Program-made: the position numbers and the translations under genes
Notes under the pieces: model-generated
What the model was told of the DNA's origin: nothing
The model's database searches: none
What the model saw: the letters and a program-made list of their open reading frames with translations, nothing else
Part shown: one piece after another, positions 45,308-56,640 of the stretch
Layout of the letters: every line of letters starts with the position of its first letter
Position numbering within the stretch: position 1 is the stretch's first letter
Assembly (NCBI GenBank): GCA_965644295.1
Contig: CBFFRP010000363.1
Location: 620,001-684,000 of the forward strand
Direction: 5' to 3'
Source of the DNA: Paraphysomonas bandaiensis
Taxonomy: Eukaryota; Chrysophyceae
DNA: 64,000 nucleotides

Positions 45308-47463
45308 CTACAACTCACCCTGCAGACTAACAACAGGCTCCATGTCATTTTTTAGGCGCTCCATCAACCTATCTCTGGCTTCCCGCTCAAGAGTGGTCGC
45401 ATTTCTCCATCCTGGAGGTCGCCACCAGAAGTTTACAGCTACATGCCTTCCCCCGTAGGACGTCACCTGTCACAGGAATACGCAGTCAGTCATAGATATT
45501 ACTCCACAATAGCTTGCTGTTACGTATATACCTGGTGAAACCAACCAGTTGGAACAAATAACATGTCTCCCGCCTCCATGTGAACAGAGACTACAGTTCT
45601 AGATATTTCACTCTCCTAAATTATCCCAATCAGTATCCAAAATACAACATACACAACAGCAATAGCGAGCAGATAAGGATTTTTGTGTACCTCCAGCTCA
45701 GAGTCAGTGGCCATACTAAAGTGATAGTTCCTCGCCGATGCTGCATCCACGCTTGTGTTGTTGTTCGCTGGATTAAACTGGAACGAAAGTCCGTTTGAAG
45801 TAACGGCATAGGTTGGAGCGATGGTCTTCAGAAGCGGTGCATAGTGTGGTGAAAGCAGTTTGAATGTTTTTCGTCCGCACAGTAAGACATAAAGATTGTC
45901 AGTGGCGTCCATATGAAGCCGGCTGACGGTCCGTTTGCCTGAAATGTGGAGCAACGTTATTTTCAAAATCATTGGAGTGAAGCTCAATATGTACCTGGTG
46001 CGGATTCCGCGTTACCCATCCAGAGGTTGACGTCACTCATGCTACCATCATCAACATATGTCTGCAGTATGGATGGCATTGGGATGTCTGCTCTCAAGGC
46101 CTCAGTATGTAGCGGGGGTCGCCAAATTGAACCATTGGCGTCACGATTCTCTTGCACATTCAGGTATTCCTCAACTTCGCTGTTATGCATTCCAGCAGAA
46201 GTCGAAAAATGGTTAGCTAAAAACTGCTTAAAGGGTTGTTTGACACGATGGATTCCTGCGCCAAATCCAAATAGTCCTCCTGACATATCTCCCTTCGTTC
46301 CCCGACGTTCAACGTATACCTCCTCTTCTCCTGCCGCTGATACCAAGTAGGAGCTGTCTTCCCACTTACTCGTGCGCCAGTTGAGCAAAGTATCAACTCC
46401 GCCATCCACTCTGCTCCCTCGAATAACAATTGGTTCTCGACGCTGCACGATGTCGTCGAATTCTTCAGGAGTGGGCATGGAAGGAAATTCTGCCAAGGAC
46501 CTTGCTGATGGCCGGAATCCTATGCAACACCGTGGGATCAACATGAACCCGAATAAGACACGCTACTACCTGTGTACCCCACTTCTGCAAGTTTGGTGAC
46601 CTGTTTGTAAAGTCTTTCAGACGGAGAAAGAGCATTTTGAACATCTGCTTCCTCAGCACACACTGTTTCGTTGCAGGAATTCAAAGTCATCAGCTACAAA
46701 TTAGGTTCAGTACAATGCACTGTAACATGAAGGAAACTACCTTAGATGTAACATCTTTTAATAGAAATGCAATTCCAAAATCGTTTGGAGAAATACGGAG
46801 TACTTGTAGGAATTCTCGTTGGGCTCCACCGAGGTCACCTACACGAATGTCAAGTACTATGCACCAACCACATCTCTCAAAATTTAGCACACCCAACTAC
46901 GCCGGTTAGCAAGTCTAAACATTCGTCGTAAACTGACCTACAAAACTCAATGCACGGGCAAAATCACGTCTGGCAGCTAGAATATCTTCATCTGATGTCT
47001 CAGTATCTGTAGAAGCTTTGCCATAGAGTGCATTGCTCAAATACTTGACAGCATCTTGTGGCTGAAAAATATTCGAGTCTAAAGACCACGATCCGGCCCG
47101 ACTATTGAATCGAAAAGACGAAGGAAGTATATCTGCAAGAATTTTCAGGTGGCGAATAACATCTTGGTGTCGCATTAATCCCATTTGAACATGCCTAATA
47201 GCCAGGTAAGACAACCCCTCATGTATGGTAACTCGTATCTGTGGTGGTAGATCCCTATCCTGCAGAACAAGCTCACAGTTGAACTCCCCATCTTCATCTA
47301 TCTTGAGGTTTCTGTTGAGAGAGGGCACCAGAGGGGAGGTGGAGGGGGAGGTCAGGAAAGGTTGACAGAAGGCTTCGGCCTCTGCGTTTCGTTGGGAGAG
47401 TACAAACGCGGCTTCATTGAGGAAGACAACGGAGTATATAGCTACTAACCAAAGTCTCTTCAT
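45308..47463 (-). CDS. JmjC-domain oxygenase with signal peptide
   Basis: Seven exons: 47463-46938, 46838-46741, 46693-46570, 46519-45995, 45938-45691, 45615-45532, 45466-45308; 587 aa with consistent phases. Residues 1-23 form a signal peptide (LWLVAIYSVVFL). A helical region with a TPR-like segment (AQREFLQVLRISPNDFG) precedes the JmjC part. The iron ligands are visible as HxD in SRLHMDATDN (about H433, D435) and the distal His in PTGWFHQV (about H534); the 2-oxoglutarate side has GRKTFKLLSP. Most JmjC enzymes are nuclear or cytosolic; this one should enter the ER, like JMJD8 or POGLUT-associated relatives. No KDEL-type signal is seen at the end (SLQGEL). The substrate is likely a secreted or lumenal protein. 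Confidence 0.82.
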
Positions 47464-47689
47464 TGTTACAGCGCACTCACTATTATTCCATATATACTTA
47501 AAGTTGCTGCAATGGAATCGTCGACAGCATACATATCAATAGTATACAGAGTCGGTACTGTATACGCGGCACATATCCATATCAGATATCCATGGAATAC
47601 AGCCGTAGGCTGTGGTACAACACTCAGCAATGCTTTATTTGGGAAAGCTTACATGCTGCGAAGAAAAGACATCTCACACCACTGTAGAA

Positions 47690-48622
47690 ACACCGTTAAA
47701 GCAGCACACTGTTAAAACACTGTAGAAACATTGTTAAAGCAGCACATTGTTAAAGCAGCACACTGTTAAAACACTGTAGAAACATTGTTAAAGCAGCACA
47801 TTGTTAAAGCAGCACACTGTTAAAACACTGTAGAAACATTGTTAAAGCAGCACATTGTTAAAGCAGCACACTGTTAAAACACTGTAGAAACATTGTTAAA
47901 GCAGCACATTGTTAAAGCAGCACACTGTTAAAACACTGTAGAAACATTGTTAAAGCAGCACACTGTTAAAACACTGTTAAAGCAGCACATTGTTAAAGCA
48001 GCACACTGTTAAAACACTGTTAAAGCAGCACATTGTTAAAGCAGCACACTGTTAAAGCAGCACATTGTTAAAGCAGCACACTGTTAAAGCAGCACATTGT
48101 TAAAGCAGCACACTGTTAAAACACTGTTAAAGCAGCACATTGTTAAAGCAGCACACTGTTAAAGCAGCACACTGTTAAAACACTGTTAAAGCAGCACATT
48201 GTTAAAGCAGCACACTGTTAAAGCAGCACATTGTTAAAGCAGCACATTGTTAAAGCAGCACACTGTTAAAGCAGCACACTGTTAAAGCAGCACATTGTTA
48301 AAGCAGCACACTGTTAAAGCAGCACATTGTTAAAGCAGCACATTGTTAAAGCAGCACACTGTTAAAGCACTGTAGAAACATTGTTAAAGCAGCACATTGT
48401 TAAAGCAGCACATTGTTAAAGCAGCACACTGTTAAAGCAGCACATTGTTAAAGCAGCACACTGTTAAAACACTGTAGAAACACTGTTAAAGCAGCACATT
48501 GTTAAAGCAGCATACTGTTAAAACACTGTTAAAGCAGCACATTGTTAAAGCAGCACACTGTTAAAGCAGCATACTGTTAAAACACTGTTAAAGCAGCATA
48601 CTGTTAAAACACTGTTAAAGCA
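47690..48622. repeat. 16-bp minisatellite (GTTAAAGCAGCACANT), split by the Copia insertion
   Basis: About 930 bp of a 16-bp unit GTTAAAGCAGCACACT or GTTAAAGCAGCACATT, interspersed with a longer variant carrying AAAACACTGTAGAAACATT. The early part alternates long and short forms regularly; later parts are mostly 16-mers. The array resumes at 54387 beyond the retrotransposon, so it was one block before insertion. Confidence 0.95.
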
Positions 48623-48888
48623 AATGAAGAATTGATCTTTATAATAGTAAAACGATGTTGTGATTATTAGAGTGTAAGTAAAGAACACGATAGAGTGAAA
48701 AATTATGAATAACAATATAGAACGTACTATCATGCACAACGGAATAGTTAGAAGTGTAACTGATAATGACGACGTTATGATGACGATCACGTATCTTCGA
48801 CAGATACTCTCTCTAATTCAGTTCATGGTATATTTCATTGAACATTATAACTCACAGATATAATCATGTATTAAGCTGAATCCTAATA
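48623..48888 (-). repeat. 3' LTR of the Copia element
   Basis: 266 bp, matching 54116-54381 base for base as far as I can see. On the element's strand it starts TATTAGGATTC and ends CTTCATT, so the usual TG...CA ends are not exact; the boundary could be off by one or two bases. Confidence 0.93.
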
Positions 48889-48898
48889 CGCCCCCTCA
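48889..48898 (-). promoter_or_regulatory. Polypurine tract of the Copia element
   Basis: TTGAGGGGGCG (element strand) abuts the 3' LTR, as expected of the plus-strand primer for reverse transcription. Confidence 0.6.
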
Positions 48899-49089
48899 AT
48901 GAAATAATCAGTGAACCGTAGATAATAGAGAGAATATGAACTTATGCACACTGAGAGTAAAAACCAGAGTAGCAGTCACTAGTCAATAATGAGCGAACTG
49001 CAGAGATGCCATATTGTGAGACCATCCTTCTAGTCCAGCATCATGTATTGAATAAAAGTAAAAAAAAAATGGTAAAAACTCCGTGTAAC

Positions 49090-52000
49090 TCAAACTAGCC
49101 ACCTAGGTCGCTTGTGGTTTGTTAATTGTGATTTAGGTGTCTCTGAGGTTGTTGATCGCTTCCTGTTGCTGCTGGATGGGATGTCGAACCCAGCTCCCCC
49201 CATCAATGTAGTTCGCAATTGAAGAAAATTAGTTGTTCCTAGTGGTTTCGTGAGAAGATCGGCTAACATTGACGTGGTGGGAATATGGTCAACAGTCAAT
49301 TGGTTTTCGGCAATATTTTCTCGAATGAAATGATACCGTATTGCAATATGTTTCGTACGACGATGATGAGTAGGATTGTAACATAATTGGACTGCCCCTT
49401 TATTATCGCACCAAATAGTTGTTGAGAATGGAAGTTTGAAACCAATTTCTGATAATAAAGAGCGTAACCATAATGCTTCCTGAGCTGCTGACGATAGAGC
49501 CATATACTCAGCTTCAGTAGATGACAATGCCACAGTTGTCTGTAATCGAGATTGCCATGATATAAGACAATTACCTATGAAGAATGTAAAGGCTGTAGTG
49601 GATCGTCGAGTGAGGTGACACCGTGCCCAATCGCTATCGCAGTATCCTGACAATGTTATGTGGGATCCAGAATATATCAATCCTTGCTTAGCAGTGCCTT
49701 TGAGATACCTAAGAACATGTAACGCAGCATTACAGGTAGTTAGATTAGGCATATCAGAAAATCTGGCAAGAGTATTGACTGCGTAGGCGATATCCGGTCG
49801 AGTGCAAACAGCTAGATACATCAGGGAACCTACGAGCTCCTTGTAGGGGAAATTCTGAACATAACTTTGATTTGACTCTGAAAGATGATTGTATTCATGT
49901 AAATCATAGTTGAAAGACAGTAACATAGGTGTTGACATGGGTTTACTGTTAGACATGTTGAATTTGTCCAGTAGTTTCCTGACGTACTGCTCCTGACTGA
50001 GAGTCGTGATATTTTTGTCAAAGTCTTGGTGAATGGAGATGCCCAAGTAATAGTCTAGGAGTCCGAGATCCGTAATTTCGAACTTTTTGGATAAATGGTC
50101 TTTGAATTGTTGGATATCAGTGTCGGATGTAGATGCTATAATAATATCATCCACATACATGGCTATTAGCATAATCCTGCCATTAATCTGCTTTTTGAAT
50201 ATACACGGGTCAGATATTAGTCTGGTGAAACCCATATCTAGCATAAAATTTGTACAGCACTTATACCAGTTAAGACCTGCTTGCTTTAGACCGTAGATGC
50301 TTTTCATCAGTTTGAGGACTTTTCCGTCAGGGACGTCCATGCCAGGGGGGGGATGCATGTATATGTCCTCTTCGAGGTCAGCATTGATGTACGCAGTTGT
50401 GAAATCGATTTGGTGCAATTTGAGTTTCATAATAGTCGAAAGGGCAATAATTGTACGTAGTGATGTAGCCTTCGCGACGGGGCTGTATGTATCATTGTAA
50501 TCGATGCCTTGGATTTGAGTAAAACCCTGTGCGACTAGTCGAGCCTTGAATTTGATATCATTCTGTTTTCTTTTTATTTTGAATATGAGTTTCCCCTTTA
50601 TGGCTCTTGCTCCAGGTGGTAACGCAGTGTATCTCCAGCACCCTTTCCTCTGAAGAGTGGATATTTCTCTATTGATAGCATCGATCCACTGCTGTTTATA
50701 TTTACCTGAAATAGCATCTTGAACACTCTTTGGTGTATCGGTTAGCTCGTCAATGTCATCGCAATTACTGATAGCATGCATAACAATATCAATATTGTTT
50801 GTATGTAATTTTGATATACATTGTGTGTCATGTGCCATATGATTTACTACATGTTTGGCATTTACATCACATGTATATACACCATCACCAAGTTTATGTA
50901 TATTTACAATTACCCGTTTCCTGGCCATTCTCTTGCTTCGGAGAACACTCTTTTTACCAGCTAAAAATTGTTGTTTTGCTGTTGCACGGACCTTACTTGG
51001 CCCTTCAGGTGTATCCTGATTTTCCCAATCTCCCGATGAATCAGCAGGCTTGTTGCAGCGTTTGGCCACACGCTGACGCACACGATCCACTTGACCGTGT
51101 GGTGCCGGATTCGGCACTTGATTCCCATTGAATTTTTTCGGAGGGCGAGTCTTCGCTATCTTTGCATCGGAGTGGGTAGGTTCACACCGATGGCTGCTGA
51201 TTCTCTCCTGCGCGGCATCATGATGTCTTAGGTTCACGCCACTCCCCCTGGAAGTAGCGTCTGGCGCTGGAGATCCATTAACTGTATCGGGGTCTCGATC
51301 TGATTTGCTGGATTTATGTATTGGATTTTTCGATCGAGAAGTATTACATTTGAGACCAACTGCTTTGAGTTCAATGTAGTCTTCAGTATACTTTTCGACG
51401 TCTGCAGCATGAATGGGGTCTTCGAGCTGGATGAGTCGTGTCTTGTCACCGTTGTCGTCCACTAGACCACGATACGCTGCGATTAATCCTTTTCTGAGCT
51501 TTATTTGAGTCGTTACATATGTTAATCCATCGTCTGGATCTACATGAGCTAGACCTATGAGATATTTGAAACTTTCTACTGTCCTGGAGGTCTCATTCTC
51601 TCTGAAGATCTCATTTATCTCCTTAAAATATCTCTTATCCGCTGGTGGAACACATTCGTTGAAAAATACATGTCCTGATATAACAAAGTCTCTTAATGCG
51701 GGAACAAAGACTATATATCCAGGACCATCCTCTCGATAGCCCATAAAATACCCTGGCCAGCTATGTCTGTCCCAGTTGTTCTTTCGGAGACTGGAATCGA
51801 TATTCACAAAGCATTTACATCCCCATATTCTGGCATAACTCAAGTCTGGTATTTCGTTTTCGATGAATTGGAGTGGGGACATGAATCCTTTAGCAGTTTT
51901 GCAAGGTAGTCTGTTCTTCATGTGTGTGGATGTCTTCATGGCTTGTTCCCAGAAATTCGTTGGAAGACCTGAATCCATCAAGCTACTAAGTGCTCGTTCT

Positions 52001-54105
52001 TTGATGGTTCTCCATGGTCGCTCTTGAAATGGGTTGTCCTCGGGAGTATAGGGAGCGTTAAAAGTCCATGTTGCTCCAATGTATTGGAGATATTCCAATA
52101 CTTTTCGTGAGACTAGTTCCTTCCCTCCATCGGCATGGTAATGTTGTAGTTGTTTACCCCTACTGCGTAGATACGTGACGACTTTCTGGATGGATTGGAT
52201 AACGAAATTTTCATCTCTTGTTGTTCCGTAGAAATCCCACTGGTACCTTGATGCTACATCGGCGATCCCAAGTACATATCGATTTCCGGTAATAATTGCA
52301 TCGGGTGTATGTGGTCCTGAGAAATCGGCTACTATGAGCTCCCCCAGCTCCTTTGCCCTTCTCATTCTTTTCAACAACATTTGGCGGGTGGCATTCCTGT
52401 GCTTTCGTCTATGTGATTTCCCAGTCGCACATCCATCGCATAAACCGCCAGGTAGGGAGGCAACACTCATCTCCTCTTTTGTCATCTTGACACCAGTTAT
52501 TAGACGTGATTTTATTGCCTTCTGTATGAGTCCAAGTGATGCATGTGCTAGTCTCTTATGTGCTAACAGTGCGGGTTGACCTGAGGCAGTTGATGCGAGG
52601 TGAGATTCATCAGTGGGAATACCGAGGTCTGATAGTGGAATTTCGTATAGGCCTCCAACGCGCTGGCCTTTCGATAGCAATATGCCGTCTTTAAATATTT
52701 CCACTGACTGGTTTCTGAATATGATTTCATGTCCGAGATCATCCAGTTGGCTAATAGAAATGAGGGTCCTAGACGCTTGGTCCACGTGTTTGCACTTGGG
52801 AATGATTCCAAGTCTTCCATGACCTGAGGATATCATTGTAGACCCTGATTTGGCTGTTTGAATCTCGGTGAGGCAATCAGTGTAGTCCGTAAGGTAGCTT
52901 GCTTCTGATGTAATTGATACTGTGCACCCCGAGTCAAGAGATCCCATTCCTGCCTTTTGGTCACTAACGAAGTGTGATTCATCGCTCGGTGTGTAAGCAA
53001 CTCCTCCGTAGTCTCGTCCTTTTTGATAGTCTGACGATGGACCGCTGTCTTCATAATTTGCAAGTTGATCAGAGTGGTCGTGGAAATATTCGTTACTCTG
53101 AGTCTGGAATTTCACTCTCTTGAATTTCGGTTTTCCTCTTGTTGATGACTTGTTGTCGGAGGAGCTTTTCATCTCTTGAATCTTCTCCCAGGAGTGCTTG
53201 CATTCCGATGCAATGTGCCCCTTTCCTCCGCATCTGAAGCACTTAATGTCTTTATCGGTTCTCTTATCATGTTTCTGTTTATTGGAGCGATATTTGGAAG
53301 ATGTCCCCCTTTTTCGCTTAAAATTGACTTTGCTGCGGGAAAATGGGGTTTTTGATGCTGCGAGGTGACTACTGTCAGTTTTTGTGTCTTCATTGTTGGA
53401 TGATAGGAGCGTTCCAACAGACGAGCTTCCTAACCCGCGAAGTCTGCGAATCAATACTTTATAATCATCAATTGGATGTAGCTGCAGATTAATTGCCAAT
53501 TCTCGGTAAACCATGTTATCTTCTGAAACAATTCCCTGTCGTATTCGGGATATTAAGTCTTGGTCGTTGATCCGATGACCATAATTGATAAGCTTGTTTT
53601 TGAGTTTTTCGATAGCGTCAAGAAAATTGATTATTGACTGACCTTTTTTGATTTTTAGGCTCTGAAATTGACCAATCAGGTCGGTGATTACATCATTTGT
53701 CGTTTTTTCCTTGAAGTGGGCTAGCAGATCGGTCCAGGCGGTTTTTCCGTCTCCATCGGGGACGTTTTCCAAAATCCCTTCGGCCTCTTCATCCTGACCA
53801 ATGACAGCGCTCGAAATGACAGACCATAGGTAGTTATTACCTTCATCATAATATCGTTTCGTTTCGTGATACTGGTCGAGTCGATATTGGTAATCTTCGT
53901 CATCTGAAATCTCTCCTTCTTCAGGTTCAGTTGGATGATCGTTTTGTAGGGTATAAACGATCTTGGGCTTTCTGTAAAACCATGCACGGCACTTCTTCTG
54001 CCACTTGGAGAAGTTCTTCGCGTCGAACTTTGGCATTGAGTCTTTCTGTTTTTCGGTTGTTGAATCCGAGTCGGTTGAGTCGTAACTTGTAACTTTAACT
54101 GACAT
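49090..54105 (-). CDS. Copia gag-pol polyprotein
   Basis: 1,671 aa in one frame. Gag includes a CCHC zinc knuckle CFRCGGKGHIASEC (about 287). The protease has DSG in GSLDSGCTVS (about 387) instead of the usual DTG. The integrase has the H...CxxC finger (HKRLAHAS to CDGCATGK, about 520-560) and the catalytic acids in VADFSGP, HADGGKE and PFQERPW (about 595, 658, 692). The reverse transcriptase has YVDDIIIAS (about 1315), and RNase H has GYCDSDWA, SSTEAEYMALS and WCDNKGAVQ (about 1490-1560). No stop or frameshift is seen. Gag and pol share one frame, as in many Copia elements. It lies antisense to nothing; its neighbours are the minisatellite halves. Confidence 0.96.
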   Translation of the reverse strand: MSVKVTSYDSTDSDSTTEKQKDSMPKFDAKNFSKWQKKCRAWFYRKPKIVYTLQNDHPTEPEEGEISDDEDYQYRLDQYHETKRYYDEGNNYLWSVISSAVIGQDEEAEGILENVPDGDGKTAWTDLLAHFKEKTTNDVITDLIGQFQSLKIKKGQSIINFLDAIEKLKNKLINYGHRINDQDLISRIRQGIVSEDNMVYRELAINLQLHPIDDYKVLIRRLRGLGSSSVGTLLSSNNEDTKTDSSHLAASKTPFSRSKVNFKRKRGTSSKYRSNKQKHDKRTDKDIKCFRCGGKGHIASECKHSWEKIQEMKSSSDNKSSTRGKPKFKRVKFQTQSNEYFHDHSDQLANYEDSGPSSDYQKGRDYGGVAYTPSDESHFVSDQKAGMGSLDSGCTVSITSEASYLTDYTDCLTEIQTAKSGSTMISSGHGRLGIIPKCKHVDQASRTLISISQLDDLGHEIIFRNQSVEIFKDGILLSKGQRVGGLYEIPLSDLGIPTDESHLASTASGQPALLAHKRLAHASLGLIQKAIKSRLITGVKMTKEEMSVASLPGGLCDGCATGKSHRRKHRNATRQMLLKRMRRAKELGELIVADFSGPHTPDAIITGNRYVLGIADVASRYQWDFYGTTRDENFVIQSIQKVVTYLRSRGKQLQHYHADGGKELVSRKVLEYLQYIGATWTFNAPYTPEDNPFQERPWRTIKERALSSLMDSGLPTNFWEQAMKTSTHMKNRLPCKTAKGFMSPLQFIENEIPDLSYARIWGCKCFVNIDSSLRKNNWDRHSWPGYFMGYREDGPGYIVFVPALRDFVISGHVFFNECVPPADKRYFKEINEIFRENETSRTVESFKYLIGLAHVDPDDGLTYVTTQIKLRKGLIAAYRGLVDDNGDKTRLIQLEDPIHAADVEKYTEDYIELKAVGLKCNTSRSKNPIHKSSKSDRDPDTVNGSPAPDATSRGSGVNLRHHDAAQERISSHRCEPTHSDAKIAKTRPPKKFNGNQVPNPAPHGQVDRVRQRVAKRCNKPADSSGDWENQDTPEGPSKVRATAKQQFLAGKKSVLRSKRMARKRVIVNIHKLGDGVYTCDVNAKHVVNHMAHDTQCISKLHTNNIDIVMHAISNCDDIDELTDTPKSVQDAISGKYKQQWIDAINREISTLQRKGCWRYTALPPGARAIKGKLIFKIKRKQNDIKFKARLVAQGFTQIQGIDYNDTYSPVAKATSLRTIIALSTIMKLKLHQIDFTTAYINADLEEDIYMHPPPGMDVPDGKVLKLMKSIYGLKQAGLNWYKCCTNFMLDMGFTRLISDPCIFKKQINGRIMLIAMYVDDIIIASTSDTDIQQFKDHLSKKFEITDLGLLDYYLGISIHQDFDKNITTLSQEQYVRKLLDKFNMSNSKPMSTPMLLSFNYDLHEYNHLSESNQSYVQNFPYKELVGSLMYLAVCTRPDIAYAVNTLARFSDMPNLTTCNAALHVLRYLKGTAKQGLIYSGSHITLSGYCDSDWARCHLTRRSTTAFTFFIGNCLISWQSRLQTTVALSSTEAEYMALSSAAQEALWLRSLLSEIGFKLPFSTTIWCDNKGAVQLCYNPTHHRRTKHIAIRYHFIRENIAENQLTVDHIPTTSMLADLLTKPLGTTNFLQLRTTLMGGAGFDIPSSSNRKRSTTSETPKSQLTNHKRPRWLV

Positions 54106-54115
54106 CTCGCTACCA
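54106..54115 (-). promoter_or_regulatory. Primer-binding site of the Copia element
   Basis: TGGTAGCGAG directly follows the 5' LTR on the element's strand. TGGTA at this place is typical of priming by the 3' end of initiator methionine tRNA. The gag-pol ATG overlaps its end by adjacency. Confidence 0.6.
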
Positions 54116-54381
54116 AATGAAGAATTGATCTTTATAATAGTAAAACGATGTTGTGATTATTAGAGTGTAAGTAAAGAACACGATAGAGTGAAAAATTATG
54201 AATAACAATATAGAACGTACTATCATGCACAACGGAATAGTTAGAAGTGTAACTGATAATGACGACGTTATGATGACGATCACGTATCTTCGACAGATAC
54301 TCTCTCTAATTCAGTTCATGGTATATTTCATTGAACATTATAACTCACAGATATAATCATGTATTAAGCTGAATCCTAATA
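54116..54381 (-). repeat. 5' LTR of the Copia element
   Basis: 266-bp partner of 48623-48888. It should contain the element's promoter. The gag-pol ATG follows only 11 nt after its inner end. Confidence 0.93.
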
Positions 54382-54520
54382 AAGCAGCACATTGTTAAAA
54401 CACTGTTAACGCAGCACACTGTTAAAGCAGCATACTGTTAAAGCAGCACACTGTTAAAGCAGCACACTGTTAAAACACTGTTAAAGCAGCATACTGTTAA
54501 AACACTGTTAACAGTTAATA
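54382..54520. repeat. Right part of the 16-bp minisatellite
   Basis: Continuation of the array at 47690-48622 after the retrotransposon, with the same GTTAAAGCAGCACACT units, ending near 54515. Confidence 0.92.
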
Positions 54521-55560
54521 TAATTAAACAGAAACAAAACAAAAATTAAATGTTTCTAAACAAAGAAATATATAACTCTGATTATTTGGTTCACTCATGA
54601 ATCAAATAATTATATTACCTGTGGTGTGATGTCCTACTTTCTACCTATTATTATAGAGATATATTCTTCAACCTAGTCAATTTGGTTGAATTTCCTAGTC
54701 ATACTATTTTCGGTGTAAAAACCTAGTCAAAGCAATAAAATTATTGTATTAAACCTAGTCGTGGATTGTACTCGCATATAGCTACGCGTTACAGACCTAT
54801 AGCTTGACATTACAGGCATATAGCTACGCATAATATAGGAATACCTCGCTGAGGAGTGGAATGGGGGTACATTCAACGTTGGGGATATATTATTCAACCT
54901 AGTCAATTTGGTGGAATTTCCTAGTCATTCCATTTTCGGTGTAAAAACCTAGTCAAAGCCATAAATGACTCAACCTAGCCAAATATAGTATTAAACCTAG
55001 TCGTTCTTATATCCATTGATTACACATTGCGACTGTCTAAGATACGTGCACACACCACACAACATATTGATGGCTCGTAGAGCATCACAACAAACATAGC
55101 AATTAATTCATATCTACATAACAGTGTATGTGTATGTATATGCAGCATATCTGTATAGCTTATTAGTGTACGATGGTCTCTTATCAGTGTTATGAGGAGG
55201 AGGAGTGGTCAGTGTAGCTGTGCTGTGGACATACCCCCATGAATATACGTAGACAGACACCTGGAGATCTTCATACGCTATGAGTGAGATCGCTTCCCTT
55301 CCTTCAGCGACTTGCTTGTTGAATGAGCGACTGCTTTGACTTCCAGGAGGGCATGAATACCCCATGTTTCTAGACCGATTAAGAAAAAAGAGGGGTTTTC
55401 ATGTCAAAGTCTGTGTATTCGTAAAAACATCACTGAAATGGACGCCTTTCCAGTAGCAGATCAAACGATGAGGAGTCCGTCGTACAGTGGAGCCCTTTAA
55501 TCTCTCTGCCACGGGATGGATCTCTGGCAGTCTCCCTCAATAGTCTCTTGATGATCCCAT

Positions 55561-56636
55561 TATGATATGTACACTGTAGTGATACTGTGACCTCTACACT
55601 GCAGTGGTTGTGACCTCTACACTGCAGTGGTTATGATATGTACGCTGCAGTGGTTATGACCGCTACACTGCCGTGGTTGTGCCCTCTACACTACAGTGGT
55701 TGTGCCCTCTACACTGCAGTGGTTACGATATGTACACTGTAGTGATTGTGCCCTCTACACTGCAGTGGTTGTGGCCTCTACACTGCAGTGGTTATGATAT
55801 GTACACTGCAGTGGTTATGATATGTACGCTGTAGTGATACTGTGACCTCTACACTGCAGTGATTATGACCGCTACACTGCAGTGGTTGTGCCCTCTACAC
55901 TACAGTGGTTGTGCCCTCTACACTACAGTGATTATGACCGCTACACTGCAGTGGTTGTGCCCTCTACACTACAGTGGTTGTGCCCTCTACACTGCAGTGG
56001 TTATGACCTCTACACTACAGTGGTTGTGGCCTCTACACTGCAGTGGTTATGATATGTACGCTGTAGTGGTTGTGACCTCTACACTGCAGTGATTATGACC
56101 GCTACACTGCAGTGGTTGTGCCCTCTACACTACAGTGGTTGTGCCCTCTACACTGCAGTGGTTATGACCTCTACACTGCAGTGGTTATGATATGTACACT
56201 ACAGTGGTTGTGCCCTCTACACTGCAGTGGTTATGATATGTACACTGCAGAGGTTACGATATGTACACTGTAGTGATTGTGCCCTCTACACTGCAGTGGT
56301 TGTGGCCTCTACACTGCAGTGGTTATGATATGTACACTGCAGTGGTTATGATATGTACGCTGTAGTGGTTGTGACCTCTACACTGCAGTGATTATGACCG
56401 CTACACTGCAGTGATTATGACCGCTACACTGCAGTGGTTGTGCCCTCTACACTACAGTGGTTGTGCCCTCTACACTGCAGTGGTTATGACCTCTACACTG
56501 CAGTGGTTATGATATGTACACTACAGTGGTTGTGCCCTCTACACTGCAGTGATTATGACCGCTACACTGCAGTGGTTGTGCCCTCTACACTACAGTGGTT
56601 GTGACCTGTACACTACGGTGGTCGTGACCTGTACAC
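55561..56636. repeat. 23-bp minisatellite with CACTGCAGTG palindrome
   Basis: About 47 units of 23 bp such as CTCTACACTGCAGTGGTTGTGAC. Variants (GATATGTACACT, GACCGCTACACT, CCCTCTACACTAC) recur in short ordered groups, suggesting higher-order duplication. Each unit centres on a perfect 10-bp palindrome or a one-base variant (CACTACAGTG, CACTGTAGTG). Confidence 0.93.
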
Positions 56637-56640
56637 CGCT

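Larger units (their letters stand above)
48623..54381 (-). mobile_element. Intact Ty1/Copia LTR retrotransposon (5,759 bp, TSD AAGCA)
   Basis: Two 266-bp LTRs (48623-48888 and 54116-54381) look identical by eye. A 5-bp AAGCA stands on both outer sides (48618-48622, 54382-54386), though AAGCA also occurs in the surrounding minisatellite. A primer-binding site and polypurine tract sit beside the proper LTRs, and a single uninterrupted gag-pol frame fills the middle. Everything needed for activity appears present, so the insertion is recent. The order protease-integrase-RT-RNase H places it in Copia, not Gypsy. Confidence 0.96.

Noticed and set aside
55859-56092. 77-codon repetitive frame (PLHYSGCALYT units)
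   Set aside because: Accidental translation of the 23-bp minisatellite.
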